Source: Bin80 sp965209015 (GTDB lineage: Bacteria > Bacteroidota > Rhodothermia > Rhodothermales > Bin80). From it: a stretch of DNA of 64,000 nt. Below the pieces are notes generated by a model. That model made no database searches, was not told the DNA's origin, and saw only the letters and a program-made list of their open reading frames with translations. This document shows, one piece after another, positions 8,551-16,423 of this stretch. The DNA is taken from NCBI GenBank assembly GCA_965209015.1, contig OZ242367.1:2728001-2792000 (forward strand). The letters run 5' to 3'. The translations under genes were made by a program, and so were the position numbers. The stretch's first letter is position 1. Every line of letters starts with the position of its first letter.

Positions 8551-9021
8551 ATGTCTGGAAATGAGATAGACGGCAATCAACATGTTTCAAGATATTGCAA
8601 ACCTCAATGTGTTGGGGCTGACGGGTTACCGCTCGGATGTGCATTTGACCTCAGAGATCAAGAGAGGTATCTTTCTGTGAATTGGCTTGAGTATTTTGAG
8701 GAATTGTGTTTGGCCAAAGCCATAGATCGTGTTCGTCAAGTTTTTCACGATAAGGGCTTCAAAACTGCACGGAGAGGTCGGTTTGCTACACTTCAAGTCA
8801 ATCAGATTGAGTTGATCATCTCGAGTCTGAGCCCTAACCCATTTAGGATTATGCACTTACCTTCTCAAAATGACCCATCCCACTCTGGGATTTATGGATA
8901 TACTGCCACAGATAAATCAATAGCCCTGAGAATTTCTGCGTTGGCACGCGCACAAGACATGTATCCTGCTTATAGAAGGTTGCCATCAGGATCTAATGGA
9001 AGACTGAATGGATCACGGTGA
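8551..9021 (+). CDS. Unknown small protein with YLSVNWLEYF motif, second gene of the unit
   Basis: I choose the ATG at 8551, four bases after the previous stop, giving 156 residues; an upstream in-frame start at 8515 would overlap the previous gene and add only atypical residues. The protein opens with HVSRYCKPQCV, followed by the distinctive ERYLSVNWLEYFEE and, near the end, the block DPSHSGIYGYTATDKSIAL. I recall uncharacterised bacterial proteins with the same sequence of blocks paired with the upstream type of gene, but have no function for them. No membrane segment is present. The last about 15 residues (after YPAYRRL) are probably altered, because a partial duplicate of the sequence at 8956 recurs at 9027 just past the stop. 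Confidence 0.72.
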   Translation: MSGNEIDGNQHVSRYCKPQCVGADGLPLGCAFDLRDQERYLSVNWLEYFEELCLAKAIDRVRQVFHDKGFKTARRGRFATLQVNQIELIISSLSPNPFRIMHLPSQNDPSHSGIYGYTATDKSIALRISALARAQDMYPAYRRLPSGSNGRLNGSR

Positions 9022-9064
9022 TAGACGACATGTATCCAGCTAACGGAGGATGCCAGTCTCTCAA

Positions 9065-9925
9065 TCATGCTTGCGCATTCCGCTGAACTGGAACACTCTG
9101 TTTAGTTGAAGCGGAACGTTCAAAACGCTGGAAGTTGGCCAATTCTCGTTGTCTCTGGACCTTTCTCATTGACTCTCCGGTTAACCCAATTTTGTGTGCG
9201 TTATTGACGATTCGATCCAGGATTGCGTTGGCCAGCGTTGGATCATCTATGATCTCGTACCACTTGTCCATCGGATACTGACTCGTCGCAATGGTGGAGC
9301 GTACGGTGTAGCGATCATCCAAGAGTTCCATCAGATCTCGTTGTTGGGAGGGAGGGATGGGGTGAAGTCCCCAGTCATCCAAAACCAGCACATCCATGCG
9401 AGCGATCTGTTTCATCAAGTTGAGATAGGAGCCATTCTCACGGGCAACCCGCAGCGATTCCAGAAGTCTGGGGAGCCGGGCGTATCGAACGTTGAAGTTT
9501 TCAAGACAGGCTTTATGCACCAATGCGCAGGCAACATAACTTTTCCCGACTCCCGTGGGACCGGTAATGATCACATTTTGTTGGCGACGGATCCACTGAC
9601 AGGTAGCCAAGTGGAGCATCACTCGTTTATCCAAACCGCGCACTGCGCTGTAATCTAGATTCGGCATGCTTGCGGAAATGCGCAATTGTGCGGATTTCAA
9701 TCGTCGAGCCAGCCATCGATCTCCGCGGACCGCCTCCTCATGATCCACCATGAGGCCAAGGCGATCCAGAAAGGGCACGGACTCGATCTCAGGCGTTTCT
9801 AACTGATCCCGAAGAGCGGCAGCCATGACGCGGAGCCGCATCTGTTCAGGTGTGTGATAGGATAGAAGGGACTTAATAACGCGCCCGAGTTTGGAATCCC
9901 TAAACATGAAGATTTTCGTGATCAC
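9065..9925 (-). CDS. istB: IS21-type helper ATPase IstB, orphan
   Basis: The protein is an AAA+ ATPase of the IstB/DnaC type that assists the IstA transposase in target capture. Walker A is GPTGVGKSYVACAL, Walker B is DVLVLDDWG, and the sensor region reads TIATSQYPMDKWYEII. The C-terminal block DRIVNNAHKIGLTGESMRK is typical of the family. The 286-residue frame begins at a GTG and is about 20-30 residues longer at the N-terminus than usual; a start nearer HTPEQMRLRVMAAAL would fit better. istA normally lies immediately upstream and overlaps istB, but no istA is present between 9926 and 10236. The gene is therefore a remnant of an IS21 element at the edge of the accessory cassette. Confidence 0.9.
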   Translation of the reverse strand: MITKIFMFRDSKLGRVIKSLLSYHTPEQMRLRVMAAALRDQLETPEIESVPFLDRLGLMVDHEEAVRGDRWLARRLKSAQLRISASMPNLDYSAVRGLDKRVMLHLATCQWIRRQQNVIITGPTGVGKSYVACALVHKACLENFNVRYARLPRLLESLRVARENGSYLNLMKQIARMDVLVLDDWGLHPIPPSQQRDLMELLDDRYTVRSTIATSQYPMDKWYEIIDDPTLANAILDRIVNNAHKIGLTGESMRKVQRQRELANFQRFERSASTKQSVPVQRNAQA

Positions 9926-10000
9926 TTAGATGATCTTGGAAATTACTTGTATAACTGCATCAAAATGTACTGAGGGATCAGCAATCAATCACGGTCGAAT

Positions 10001-10153
10001 ATGGCAGACGACTTGACCAATGCTTTTGAACTACTGCGCGTTACCTTGTCAGGAGATACAAGACAAGAAGATCAAAATACTCAAAAAGCAGTTAAGCAAC
10101 TACGGATAGTTGAAAACAAGATCGTAGACTTAATGGTGGACATAAACATTTGA
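10001..10153 (+). CDS. Small hypothetical protein, 50 residues
   Basis: An ATG at 10001 opens a 50-codon frame ending in TGA at 10151-10153. The product is hydrophilic and mostly helical (MADDLTNAFELLRVTL, then VKQLRIVENKIVDLM) and could form a short amphipathic coiled coil. No family is recognised and no ribosome binding site is evident. It may be a small gene or chance; nothing else is visible between the istB gene and sixA. Confidence 0.35.
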   Translation: MADDLTNAFELLRVTLSGDTRQEDQNTQKAVKQLRIVENKIVDLMVDINI

Positions 10154-10236
10154 AAAAATTCATCAAAAAATGAAACCTGTTGATGTGAGTTACCGACATG
10201 CCCCCCTCAGACTGCCCCATGAATGAGTTGGCTAGC

Positions 10237-10755
10237 TCACTGATTTGATTTGTAATTGTTCTCTGGCAATTGCTTGGGAAACTGATGCCAGATCAACTTC
10301 CCTGCTCCTGAAACACAATGATCCCATGTCTCAATTGGAAGATCAATTCTTGCCATGGATGCCGTTGGAAATTCGGTTACCGAACTATTTGATAACAACC
10401 CAGCAGTCACAGACCAAGTGGGCTGATGACCAACTAGCATCACCACCCTAAAGGCGTCGGAAATCTCCTGTAAATAATGGATCAGATCATTGGAGCTGGC
10501 ATGATATAACCCTTGCTTATACTGAACCTCGGCTGACCATCCTCCTGAATTTTTTGCAATTTCACAGGTGGAGCGAGCCCGCACAGCGGTGGAACACAGA
10601 ATCAAGTCAGGTAAAGGTCCTGTCCTCGCGAGCCAGCGCCCCATTGCTGTGGAGGCACGCTTGCCTCGAGCATTCAGCGGACGATTGTGGTCTCTATCGT
10701 AGCTTGCATTCCAATCCGACTTACCATGACGAAAAAGAAGAACCGTCCTTGACAT
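10237..10755 (-). CDS. sixA: Phosphohistidine phosphatase SixA-like
   Basis: This 172-residue histidine phosphatase removes phosphate from phosphohistidine in signalling proteins in the SixA family. The catalytic RHG motif is at the N-terminus (LLFRHGKSDWN), and the second histidine lies in VMLVGHQPTWS. The RPLNARGK stretch matches the substrate loop of SixA members. The length fits the family. The start at 10755 lies one base after the stop of the upstream membrane-protein gene, so the two are an operon. The substrate histidine kinase or phosphotransferase is not in the window. Confidence 0.88.
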   Translation of the reverse strand: MSRTVLLFRHGKSDWNASYDRDHNRPLNARGKRASTAMGRWLARTGPLPDLILCSTAVRARSTCEIAKNSGGWSAEVQYKQGLYHASSNDLIHYLQEISDAFRVVMLVGHQPTWSVTAGLLSNSSVTEFPTASMARIDLPIETWDHCVSGAGKLIWHQFPKQLPENNYKSNQ

Positions 10756-10756
10756 G

Positions 10757-11449
10757 TTACTCGCTCAGCGAGAGAGGAGGATACTGATCCGTAATCAGAC
10801 TAAGACTGTATGCCTGCACACGTAGCCACCATCGTAATATACTGACAGATAGATCAAACCATCTCTCTGGATAGCGACCAGAAACTGACATGTATAGCCA
10901 ACTTAATGGAGTCATGATTACGAGCAAAAATCCATAAAGAAAGAACAAAATTCCATGTGGAAAGACCAGTAACCATTTTATAAGCGGAAGTAAGCGATTC
11001 AAGTCTGTTTCGGCATTGGGATACGTAAGCTCAATCCTGAACTTCTCACTACCGTGAATACTCGGGAATTCATCTGTTAGGAGGAGAATGTACGCAAGAA
11101 TTCCATACTCTAACTGAAGAAGCTTCCCGTGAAATTCAAATAACCATCTGGGATACGTTGCGGAGAAAATGATGAACAAAGCGGCGAGAATTCCAGCTAT
11201 TAGCATGATATACCATGCAATATCGAGGATGAAGTTGAGTACAGTGAATACCGAGGCCACAGCCACCATCACCGTTTTCGAATATGGCTGTCCTACAATA
11301 TCAAGGATGAAATCGAGTACAGTGAGTACTACTGGGATCAAAGGTAGGAAGATGACTAGCCGTAACAAGATACTCCATCGATTTTGAGCGTCCTGATATG
11401 ATATGTTAAGCCTTGCTGGATATTCCAGATATGATTCAGTCATAGTCAT
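10757..11449 (-). CDS. DUF4389 membrane protein
   Basis: A membrane protein with at least three to four hydrophobic segments: ILLRLVIFLPLIPVVLTVL, a second at about residues 55-95, and another near LIKWLLVFPHGILFFLYG. The conserved pattern (YPARLNISY, LIKWLLVFPH, YPERWFD) places it in the DUF4389 family of unknown function. I prefer the ATG at 11449 (MTMTESYLEYPARL); an in-frame GTG at 11497 adds 16 atypical residues. The gene is one base from sixA. Two nearly identical short segments (TVLDFILDI and TVLNFILDI) come from an internal duplication seen in the DNA at 11219-11253 and 11297-11331. Confidence 0.85.
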   Translation of the reverse strand: MTMTESYLEYPARLNISYQDAQNRWSILLRLVIFLPLIPVVLTVLDFILDIVGQPYSKTVMVAVASVFTVLNFILDIAWYIMLIAGILAALFIIFSATYPRWLFEFHGKLLQLEYGILAYILLLTDEFPSIHGSEKFRIELTYPNAETDLNRLLPLIKWLLVFPHGILFFLYGFLLVIMTPLSWLYMSVSGRYPERWFDLSVSILRWWLRVQAYSLSLITDQYPPLSLSE

Positions 11450-12297
11450 GTCATTTTGTAGGAATAAAATTGATTCCTTTCCGCCTGCCTGTTCCACGCA
11501 AATCGCATCAAGATTTTGATTTTGTCCTATCTCATTGCTTACCAGTTATCTGAAATACTGAATTTGGTTTTGTAGATTCCGTAGAAGAGACTGCAGGAGT
11601 GGTACATGCAGGAGAATATACTAATTCTATTTGAATTATTCTTTATTTGGAATCAGCTCCCTCAACATTTCGCTTGACGAGCTTTCCTTCTTGTTAGGTC
11701 ACTAAACAGCATTTAGATATCACTTTCTTTTTACGTAATGAATGATTCAGTTTTGATTATCAAGTTCATTACAATTCCTCTGGTTGAAGTTGATGGAACT
11801 TGAGTCGGATTGCCTTAGAGATGTAACTCACTTGCTCCACTATATGAAGGGTAACAGTTGGTATATCACGAATATTTTGGTCAAATTCTGATCATTTGCA
11901 GATGAATCGAATAGCGGATATCAGGTTTTCAAGTGTTTGAGTTCTTGATTTTGCCTACAACCCACTCAGTCTTGGTGTTACGGAACATGAACCAAGGGGA
12001 ATACAGATTCAGACGTAAATTCAGAGACTTTTTTGATACAGATGATGACACCCTTGTCAAATCTCAGACTAGCGGTGGTTGGATACACTTCCATAGATTT
12101 CTATGATCCGAGGAATCATCTTCATTCTACAAATTTTGGTTAATCAACCGTTCTTCATTCAAAAAACCACAACTTAACCATATCATAATTCCCCGATAAA
12201 GAGGGAATGGAATTCAATCTGAAAAGATTATGAATATCCAGGGAGAAGGGTTATTGATTTAATTCCGGCTTTTTAGGTTCAATTCAAACTCTTTCGG
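11450..12297. other. Long AT-rich intergenic region, no gene seen
   Basis: About 0.85 kb without any convincing open frame on either strand between the DUF4389 gene and the 3' end of uppS. I searched for tRNA-like arms and terminator hairpins and recognised none. It holds the promoter of the DUF4389-sixA operon. A small RNA cannot be excluded by eye. Confidence 0.4.
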
Positions 12298-13002
12298 TCA
12301 CGCTGGAATCGCGCCAAACCGGCGCTCCCGCGCCCGAAATGCAGCAAGTGCGGTATCCAGTTTGGATCCACCAAAATCTGGCCAATAGTCGGACGTAAAA
12401 TATAGTTCCGCATAGGCACACTCCCAGAGTAAAAAATCACTCAAGCGTTGCTCTCCCCCGGTTCGGATCAATAGATCAACATCAGGGACTGGGCAATCCG
12501 CATTGTAGGCTTGGGTGAGTGCATGAAGAAAATCTCCATTCCCATTGCTCCCGACATGCCGAGCAGCTCGCGCCAGGGCATCACGTGCCGAGTAATCGAG
12601 TGCCAGACGAAGGTGGAGGGCAGTCCCATGGATAGTTCGTTCCTCTGCGCGTTGGAGGGCTTGAAGCACCGGGCCCGGCAAGCGGTCACGGCGACCAATG
12701 ATACTCATCCGAATATTTTGGCGAACGCAACGAGCCGCCTGTGCAGGTACCTGGACTGCTAAAATTCGCATGAGCGTCCGAACCTCACTTTGAGGACGTT
12801 GCCAGTTATCCGATGAAAACGCATACAAGGTCAGTGTATGGATCTGTCGCTGAACTGCAACTTCTACCGTCTCTCGGAGTGCTCGAACCCCGGCATGATG
12901 CCCTGCTGAACGCGGAAGATTTCGTTTGGAAGCCCACCGACCGTTCCCATCCATAATGATAGCCACATGGAGCGAGTTCCTCATCCCTTCAATATTTATC
13001 AT
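12298..13002 (-). CDS. uppS: Isoprenyl transferase (undecaprenyl diphosphate synthase)
   Basis: A cis-prenyltransferase that elongates farnesyl diphosphate with isopentenyl diphosphate to make the C55 lipid carrier for peptidoglycan and other envelope polymers. The active-site block HVAIIMDGNGRWASKRNLP is at the N-terminus with the catalytic Asp, followed by LTLYAFSSDNWQRP. The C-terminal signature is DLLIRTGGEQRLSDFLLW and YAELYFTSDYWPDF. At 234 residues it has the normal length. The start at 13002 or the ATG at 12984 (MRNSLHVAII) are both possible. It stands alone on the minus strand here, without cdsA or other usual neighbours. Confidence 0.96.
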   Translation of the reverse strand: MINIEGMRNSLHVAIIMDGNGRWASKRNLPRSAGHHAGVRALRETVEVAVQRQIHTLTLYAFSSDNWQRPQSEVRTLMRILAVQVPAQAARCVRQNIRMSIIGRRDRLPGPVLQALQRAEERTIHGTALHLRLALDYSARDALARAARHVGSNGNGDFLHALTQAYNADCPVPDVDLLIRTGGEQRLSDFLLWECAYAELYFTSDYWPDFGGSKLDTALAAFRARERRFGAIPA

Positions 13003-13095
13003 CTTTATTGCACTACCCCGATTGCGACTCTATGCCATGAACCGTCATCGGAATACAAATCGCATACAGTCAAACGTGAGAAAAAAATGTCAATT

Positions 13096-13449
13096 TTAAT
13101 AACCATTCTCCTTGATGTGTACAGATCTTGCGACCCTGAGCATATGTTCCATTTGCTCAACATAGACTAAGAGTGCCTTGGTCCCTTTGGAAGTCAGCCG
13201 ATACTCTGTGTGCGGTGTGCGTCCCTTGAAAGATTTTATACATTCGATATAGCCTGCCTTCTCTAATTTTTGTGTATGACGACTCAGGTTACCATCCGAA
13301 GTGTTCAACAGTACCTTCAGATCGCGGAAACTAAGCGTCTGTCCCGCTGCCAACGCACTCACAATTCCCAACCGCACACGAGCGTGGATGAGAGGATCTA
13401 AATTTGTTTTTAGCACTCTCATAGAGCTAGAAAAAGTTCTATCCCCCAT
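13096..13449 (-). CDS. Winged-helix transcriptional regulator
   Basis: A small DNA-binding protein of the winged-helix, MarR/HTH_34 type. The core reads LSFRDLKVLLNTSDGNLSRHTQKLEKAGYI, with the recognition helix in the second half, followed by the wing FKGRTPHTEYRLTSKG and a C-terminal dimerisation helix. I choose the ATG at 13449, which overlaps the stop of the membrane protein upstream by 11 bases; the ATG at 13422 (MRVLKTNLDP) is an alternative. This arrangement of a membrane protein and such a regulator in one coupled pair is common, and the regulator probably controls its own operon. The ligand or signal is unknown. Confidence 0.85.
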   Translation of the reverse strand: MGDRTFSSSMRVLKTNLDPLIHARVRLGIVSALAAGQTLSFRDLKVLLNTSDGNLSRHTQKLEKAGYIECIKSFKGRTPHTEYRLTSKGTKALLVYVEQMEHMLRVARSVHIKENGY

Positions 13450-14131
13450 ATTTTCGTGCAATGAACAACCCAAAACCAATGTGCAACGCACCAAAGCTGA
13501 GTGCGAGCAGTAAATGCATCCAAGCAGGTGAAATAAACAGCGAAATAATGCCCACTACCATAAAGCAGATACCCAGAACAGGAATGGTTCGCACGCTGCT
13601 AGCCCCTCCGGTAATCGTGCCTGCTCCGTAGAGTAGTAACCAAATCGTTGCAAGAAGCTCTATACTGCCTGCCTGCCATAAGGCAACGGTGGATAATAGC
13701 CCCGCAACCATAGATGGGGCCAGAGTGAGAATGTACTTTCGACCGGGCCCGCTCGTAAGAGATACACCACAGGTGCGGGCTTTCCTACGTAAGGTCCAGA
13801 CGGCAAGGCTCACCGCGACAGCCGCTTCAATTAGCCAAACCATCAGTGAGCCTTCCGCGGTAGCCTGTAAAGAGGCAATCCAAGCTGCTACCATCGCAGT
13901 GACTCCAACTGCAACCATCCCCCACCCAGGAACAGCTGTAAATGAAGCTGAACGCTCCATTACATCACGAATATAACGCAGGTGCTCACTCGCCTGCTTC
14001 TCAGGATTTTGTGCACGGCGAGGAACAGGTCCATGTTCAATGTACATACTTAGTATACTTTGTAAAGCGCTTTGTGTTGCAAAGTTGTTCATTCGTGATC
14101 CAATTTCCCGCATTTGCATGTCCAGACTCAT
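13439..14131 (-). CDS. Multi-pass membrane protein coupled to winged-helix regulator
   Basis: The 230-residue protein has a soluble N-terminal part of about 65 residues (MSLDMQMREIGSRMNNFATQ and following) and then about six hydrophobic segments between residues 68 and 225, ending in a short cytoplasmic IARKYGG tail. No transport or catalytic motif is seen, so no function is assigned. Its stop overlaps the regulator gene at 13096-13449. It starts 17 bases from the divergently transcribed aldolase-like gene, so a shared promoter region would have to lie within coding sequence or be very compact. Confidence 0.8.
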   Translation of the reverse strand: MSLDMQMREIGSRMNNFATQSALQSILSMYIEHGPVPRRAQNPEKQASEHLRYIRDVMERSASFTAVPGWGMVAVGVTAMVAAWIASLQATAEGSLMVWLIEAAVAVSLAVWTLRRKARTCGVSLTSGPGRKYILTLAPSMVAGLLSTVALWQAGSIELLATIWLLLYGAGTITGGASSVRTIPVLGICFMVVGIISLFISPAWMHLLLALSFGALHIGFGLFIARKYGG

Positions 14132-14148
14132 GCGATAACTTCCTGATT

Positions 14149-15291
14149 ATGTCCGTTCTGGAAGACTTACCGACCCCCTGCGTACTCATTGATGAGAGAC
14201 GGTTAGAGGTGAACCTTTCGCAAATGGCAGCCAAGACGACAGAGGTCCATTTACGCCCACACACGAAAACGCACAAGTCCACCGCCTTGGCTAAACGTCA
14301 ATTGGCACACGGAGCCCACGGAATCACGGTGGCAAAGGTCAGTGAGGCCGAGAAATTTGTCCAACATGGGTTTGATAACGTGTGTATCGCCTATACGATT
14401 GTAGGACCAGCGCAACTTAAACGTCTAACCACCCTTTCCCAACAAGCTTATATTTCGTTTTGCATTGACACCAAAGAAGGAGTTCACCGTGCTGCACAGG
14501 CATTCAGTCAATCCGAATGTCCTGCAAATATCCTTCTTGAAATTGACACTGGATACGGCCGCTGCGGAGTACCGCATGATCATCCTGATGTTGTCAAACT
14601 GGCCCAGATGATCCGAGAACTGGATAGTTTACACCTGGCTGGTATCCTGACGCATGAAGGAAATGCCTATTCAAATGGACAAGTAAACCGAGCGACCGTG
14701 ATGTCCCAGACCCGAGATCGGATGCTTGATGTGGCCATCCGACTAGCGAAATCTGGTTGTATTAATCCGAATTCCTTTGAAATCAGTTTAGGATCAACTC
14801 CCTCTGTCAGTATTTTTGAACCACTGAGCAAAGGTGGATTCCAGATTACGGAACTACGACCTGGAAACTATATCTTCAATGACCTGACCCAGGTCTCGTT
14901 AGGGGTTTGCTCCCTGGATGCATGCGCGCTAACCGTCCTCTCGACTGTGGTGAGTAAACATCGTACCCCGCAGGGTACCGAACGTTTGATTTTGGATGCT
15001 GGCCGAAAGATTCTTACCAGTGATTTAGTTTCTGGTCAATCAGGATATGGCTGTATTCTCTACAATCCTCGTACAAGAACTGCTCATCCACATGCGAGCA
15101 TCCCTGAACTTTCAGAGGAGCACGGCTGGGCTGAGGTGCAGGGAGGAAGTGCACTTAGTATCGGGGATCGGGTACAAATTGTACCAAATCATGCATGTGT
15201 CGTCGTGAATATGGTAGATCGAATGTTTTTAGTGAATGGAAGCCATGTGCTTTCTGAGGTGATCGTGGATGCGAGGGGTTGTGTGATTTGA
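14149..15291 (+). CDS. D-threonine aldolase / D-serine dehydratase-like PLP enzyme
   Basis: A 380-residue fold-type III PLP enzyme. The N-terminal alanine-racemase-like barrel begins LPTPCVLIDERRLEVNL and carries the PLP-binding Lys in LRPHTKTHKS. The C-terminal D-ser_dehydrat domain has the metal-binding His and Cys in VQIVPNHACVVVNM. Such enzymes cleave D-threonine to glycine and acetaldehyde or dehydrate D-serine; the substrate cannot be told from sequence. I chose the ATG at 14149 rather than the upstream in-frame ATG at 13942, because the extra 69 residues are antisense to the membrane protein gene and unlike the family. It is followed after 17 bases by an alcohol dehydrogenase, suggesting an amino-alcohol or threonine catabolic pair. 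Confidence 0.9.
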   Translation: MSVLEDLPTPCVLIDERRLEVNLSQMAAKTTEVHLRPHTKTHKSTALAKRQLAHGAHGITVAKVSEAEKFVQHGFDNVCIAYTIVGPAQLKRLTTLSQQAYISFCIDTKEGVHRAAQAFSQSECPANILLEIDTGYGRCGVPHDHPDVVKLAQMIRELDSLHLAGILTHEGNAYSNGQVNRATVMSQTRDRMLDVAIRLAKSGCINPNSFEISLGSTPSVSIFEPLSKGGFQITELRPGNYIFNDLTQVSLGVCSLDACALTVLSTVVSKHRTPQGTERLILDAGRKILTSDLVSGQSGYGCILYNPRTRTAHPHASIPELSEEHGWAEVQGGSALSIGDRVQIVPNHACVVVNMVDRMFLVNGSHVLSEVIVDARGCVI

Positions 15292-15308
15292 GATTATAGT
15301 CCATTGGG

Positions 15309-16361
15309 TTGATGCAGGCAATTATGAAATTAGAGCCAGGAGTTGGGAATATAGAGGTTTGCGATATCCCTGATCCAGTCCCAGGCCCTGAAGAAGTCAA
15401 GTTGAAGATCCATGCTGCTGGGGTGTGCGGAACCGATCTGCAAATCTATAATGACGAATTTCAATCTGAACTACCATTGGTCTTGGGACATGAAGTAGCA
15501 GGAGAAGTCGTTGAGGTCGGCCAAGGAGTCTCAAAAAATCTTCTGGATGCTCGTGTTACATCCGAGACATATTCTGCAATCGGCGGCTTGTCTCATCACC
15601 ATCAAAATGGGCAGCAGGTCAACCCTCATCTGAAACGACTCTCCGATAGTTCAGCGATCCATGGAGGATTTGCCGAATATGTGGTAGTTCCGGCTCAGAA
15701 TTTACACCGATTGCCAGAGAGGATCTCCTACCGAGAAGGAGCGATCACGGAACCCTTAGCCTGTGTTGTGCATGGGATATTATTAGCCGAGCCAACCATC
15801 CGTGCTGGAGATTTGGCCGTCATTGCCGGGCCAGGAACAATTGGGCTTTTAACCTTGCAGGTCCTCAAAGCCAACCATGCGACGGTGGTCGTTCTGGGGA
15901 CTGGTATAGAGTCTGAACGCCTCGCCCTCGCAAAAGACCTCGGGGCAGACTATGTGGCCAACGTGGAAACAAGAGATATTCATGCCCTAATTCAGGATGT
16001 ATCCATTCAGGGGCTTGGAGCGGATGTAGTCTATGAGTGTTCGGGGAAAGATGCTGCCCCTCTACAACTGTTAAATCTTGTGCGTCATGGAGGACGTTAT
16101 GTACAGATGGAACTGTCTGGAAGATCTATCCCGTGGGATTTAGATCAGATTTGTTATAAAGAACTCACGATTACCGGAAGTAGTGCCTCTACCCCAGAGT
16201 CTTGGATTCGGGCCGTCCATCTCCTATCCAGCCGCGCGATAAATATAGCCCCTCTCCTCACTCATGATTTTGCATTATCCCAATGGCAAGAAGCATTTAA
16301 TATGTTTAAGGATCACGATGGAATAAAAGTGCTGTTCCGACCTCATTTTGATCAAAATTGA
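15309..16361 (+). CDS. Zinc-dependent alcohol dehydrogenase (MDR) lacking structural zinc site
   Basis: A medium-chain dehydrogenase/reductase of 350 residues, closest in pattern to threonine/sorbitol dehydrogenases. Catalytic zinc ligands are present: Cys in AAGVCGTDLQIY, His-Glu in LVLGHEVAGEV, and Glu in ITEPLACVVHG. The NAD(P)-binding Rossmann motif is IAGPGTIGLLTLQ. The structural-zinc lobe, normally four Cys, is replaced by YSAIGGLSHHHQNGQQVNPH (about residues 95-115), in which all four Cys positions are Ile, Leu, His and Asn. Some MDR enzymes lack this site, so activity is still plausible. It lies 17 bases after the aldolase-like gene and 62 bases before hemA, and probably shares a transcript with the former. 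Confidence 0.88.
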   Translation: MMQAIMKLEPGVGNIEVCDIPDPVPGPEEVKLKIHAAGVCGTDLQIYNDEFQSELPLVLGHEVAGEVVEVGQGVSKNLLDARVTSETYSAIGGLSHHHQNGQQVNPHLKRLSDSSAIHGGFAEYVVVPAQNLHRLPERISYREGAITEPLACVVHGILLAEPTIRAGDLAVIAGPGTIGLLTLQVLKANHATVVVLGTGIESERLALAKDLGADYVANVETRDIHALIQDVSIQGLGADVVYECSGKDAAPLQLLNLVRHGGRYVQMELSGRSIPWDLDQICYKELTITGSSASTPESWIRAVHLLSSRAINIAPLLTHDFALSQWQEAFNMFKDHDGIKVLFRPHFDQN

Positions 16362-16423
16362 CCTCTATCCTGATAATCGTTAATTTGTCTCTTCATTTAC
16401 GCTGATACTTTCAGCGCAGTTTC

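Noticed and set aside
11450..12297. Possible structured RNA in the long intergenic stretch
   Set aside because: No conserved RNA arms or clear stem pattern could be recognised by eye; a covariance-model search (Rfam/Infernal) would decide.
13942..14148. N-terminal extension of the aldolase-like gene
   Set aside because: The extra 69 residues are antisense to the membrane-protein gene and unlike the family; the ATG at 14149 matches the normal N-terminus.
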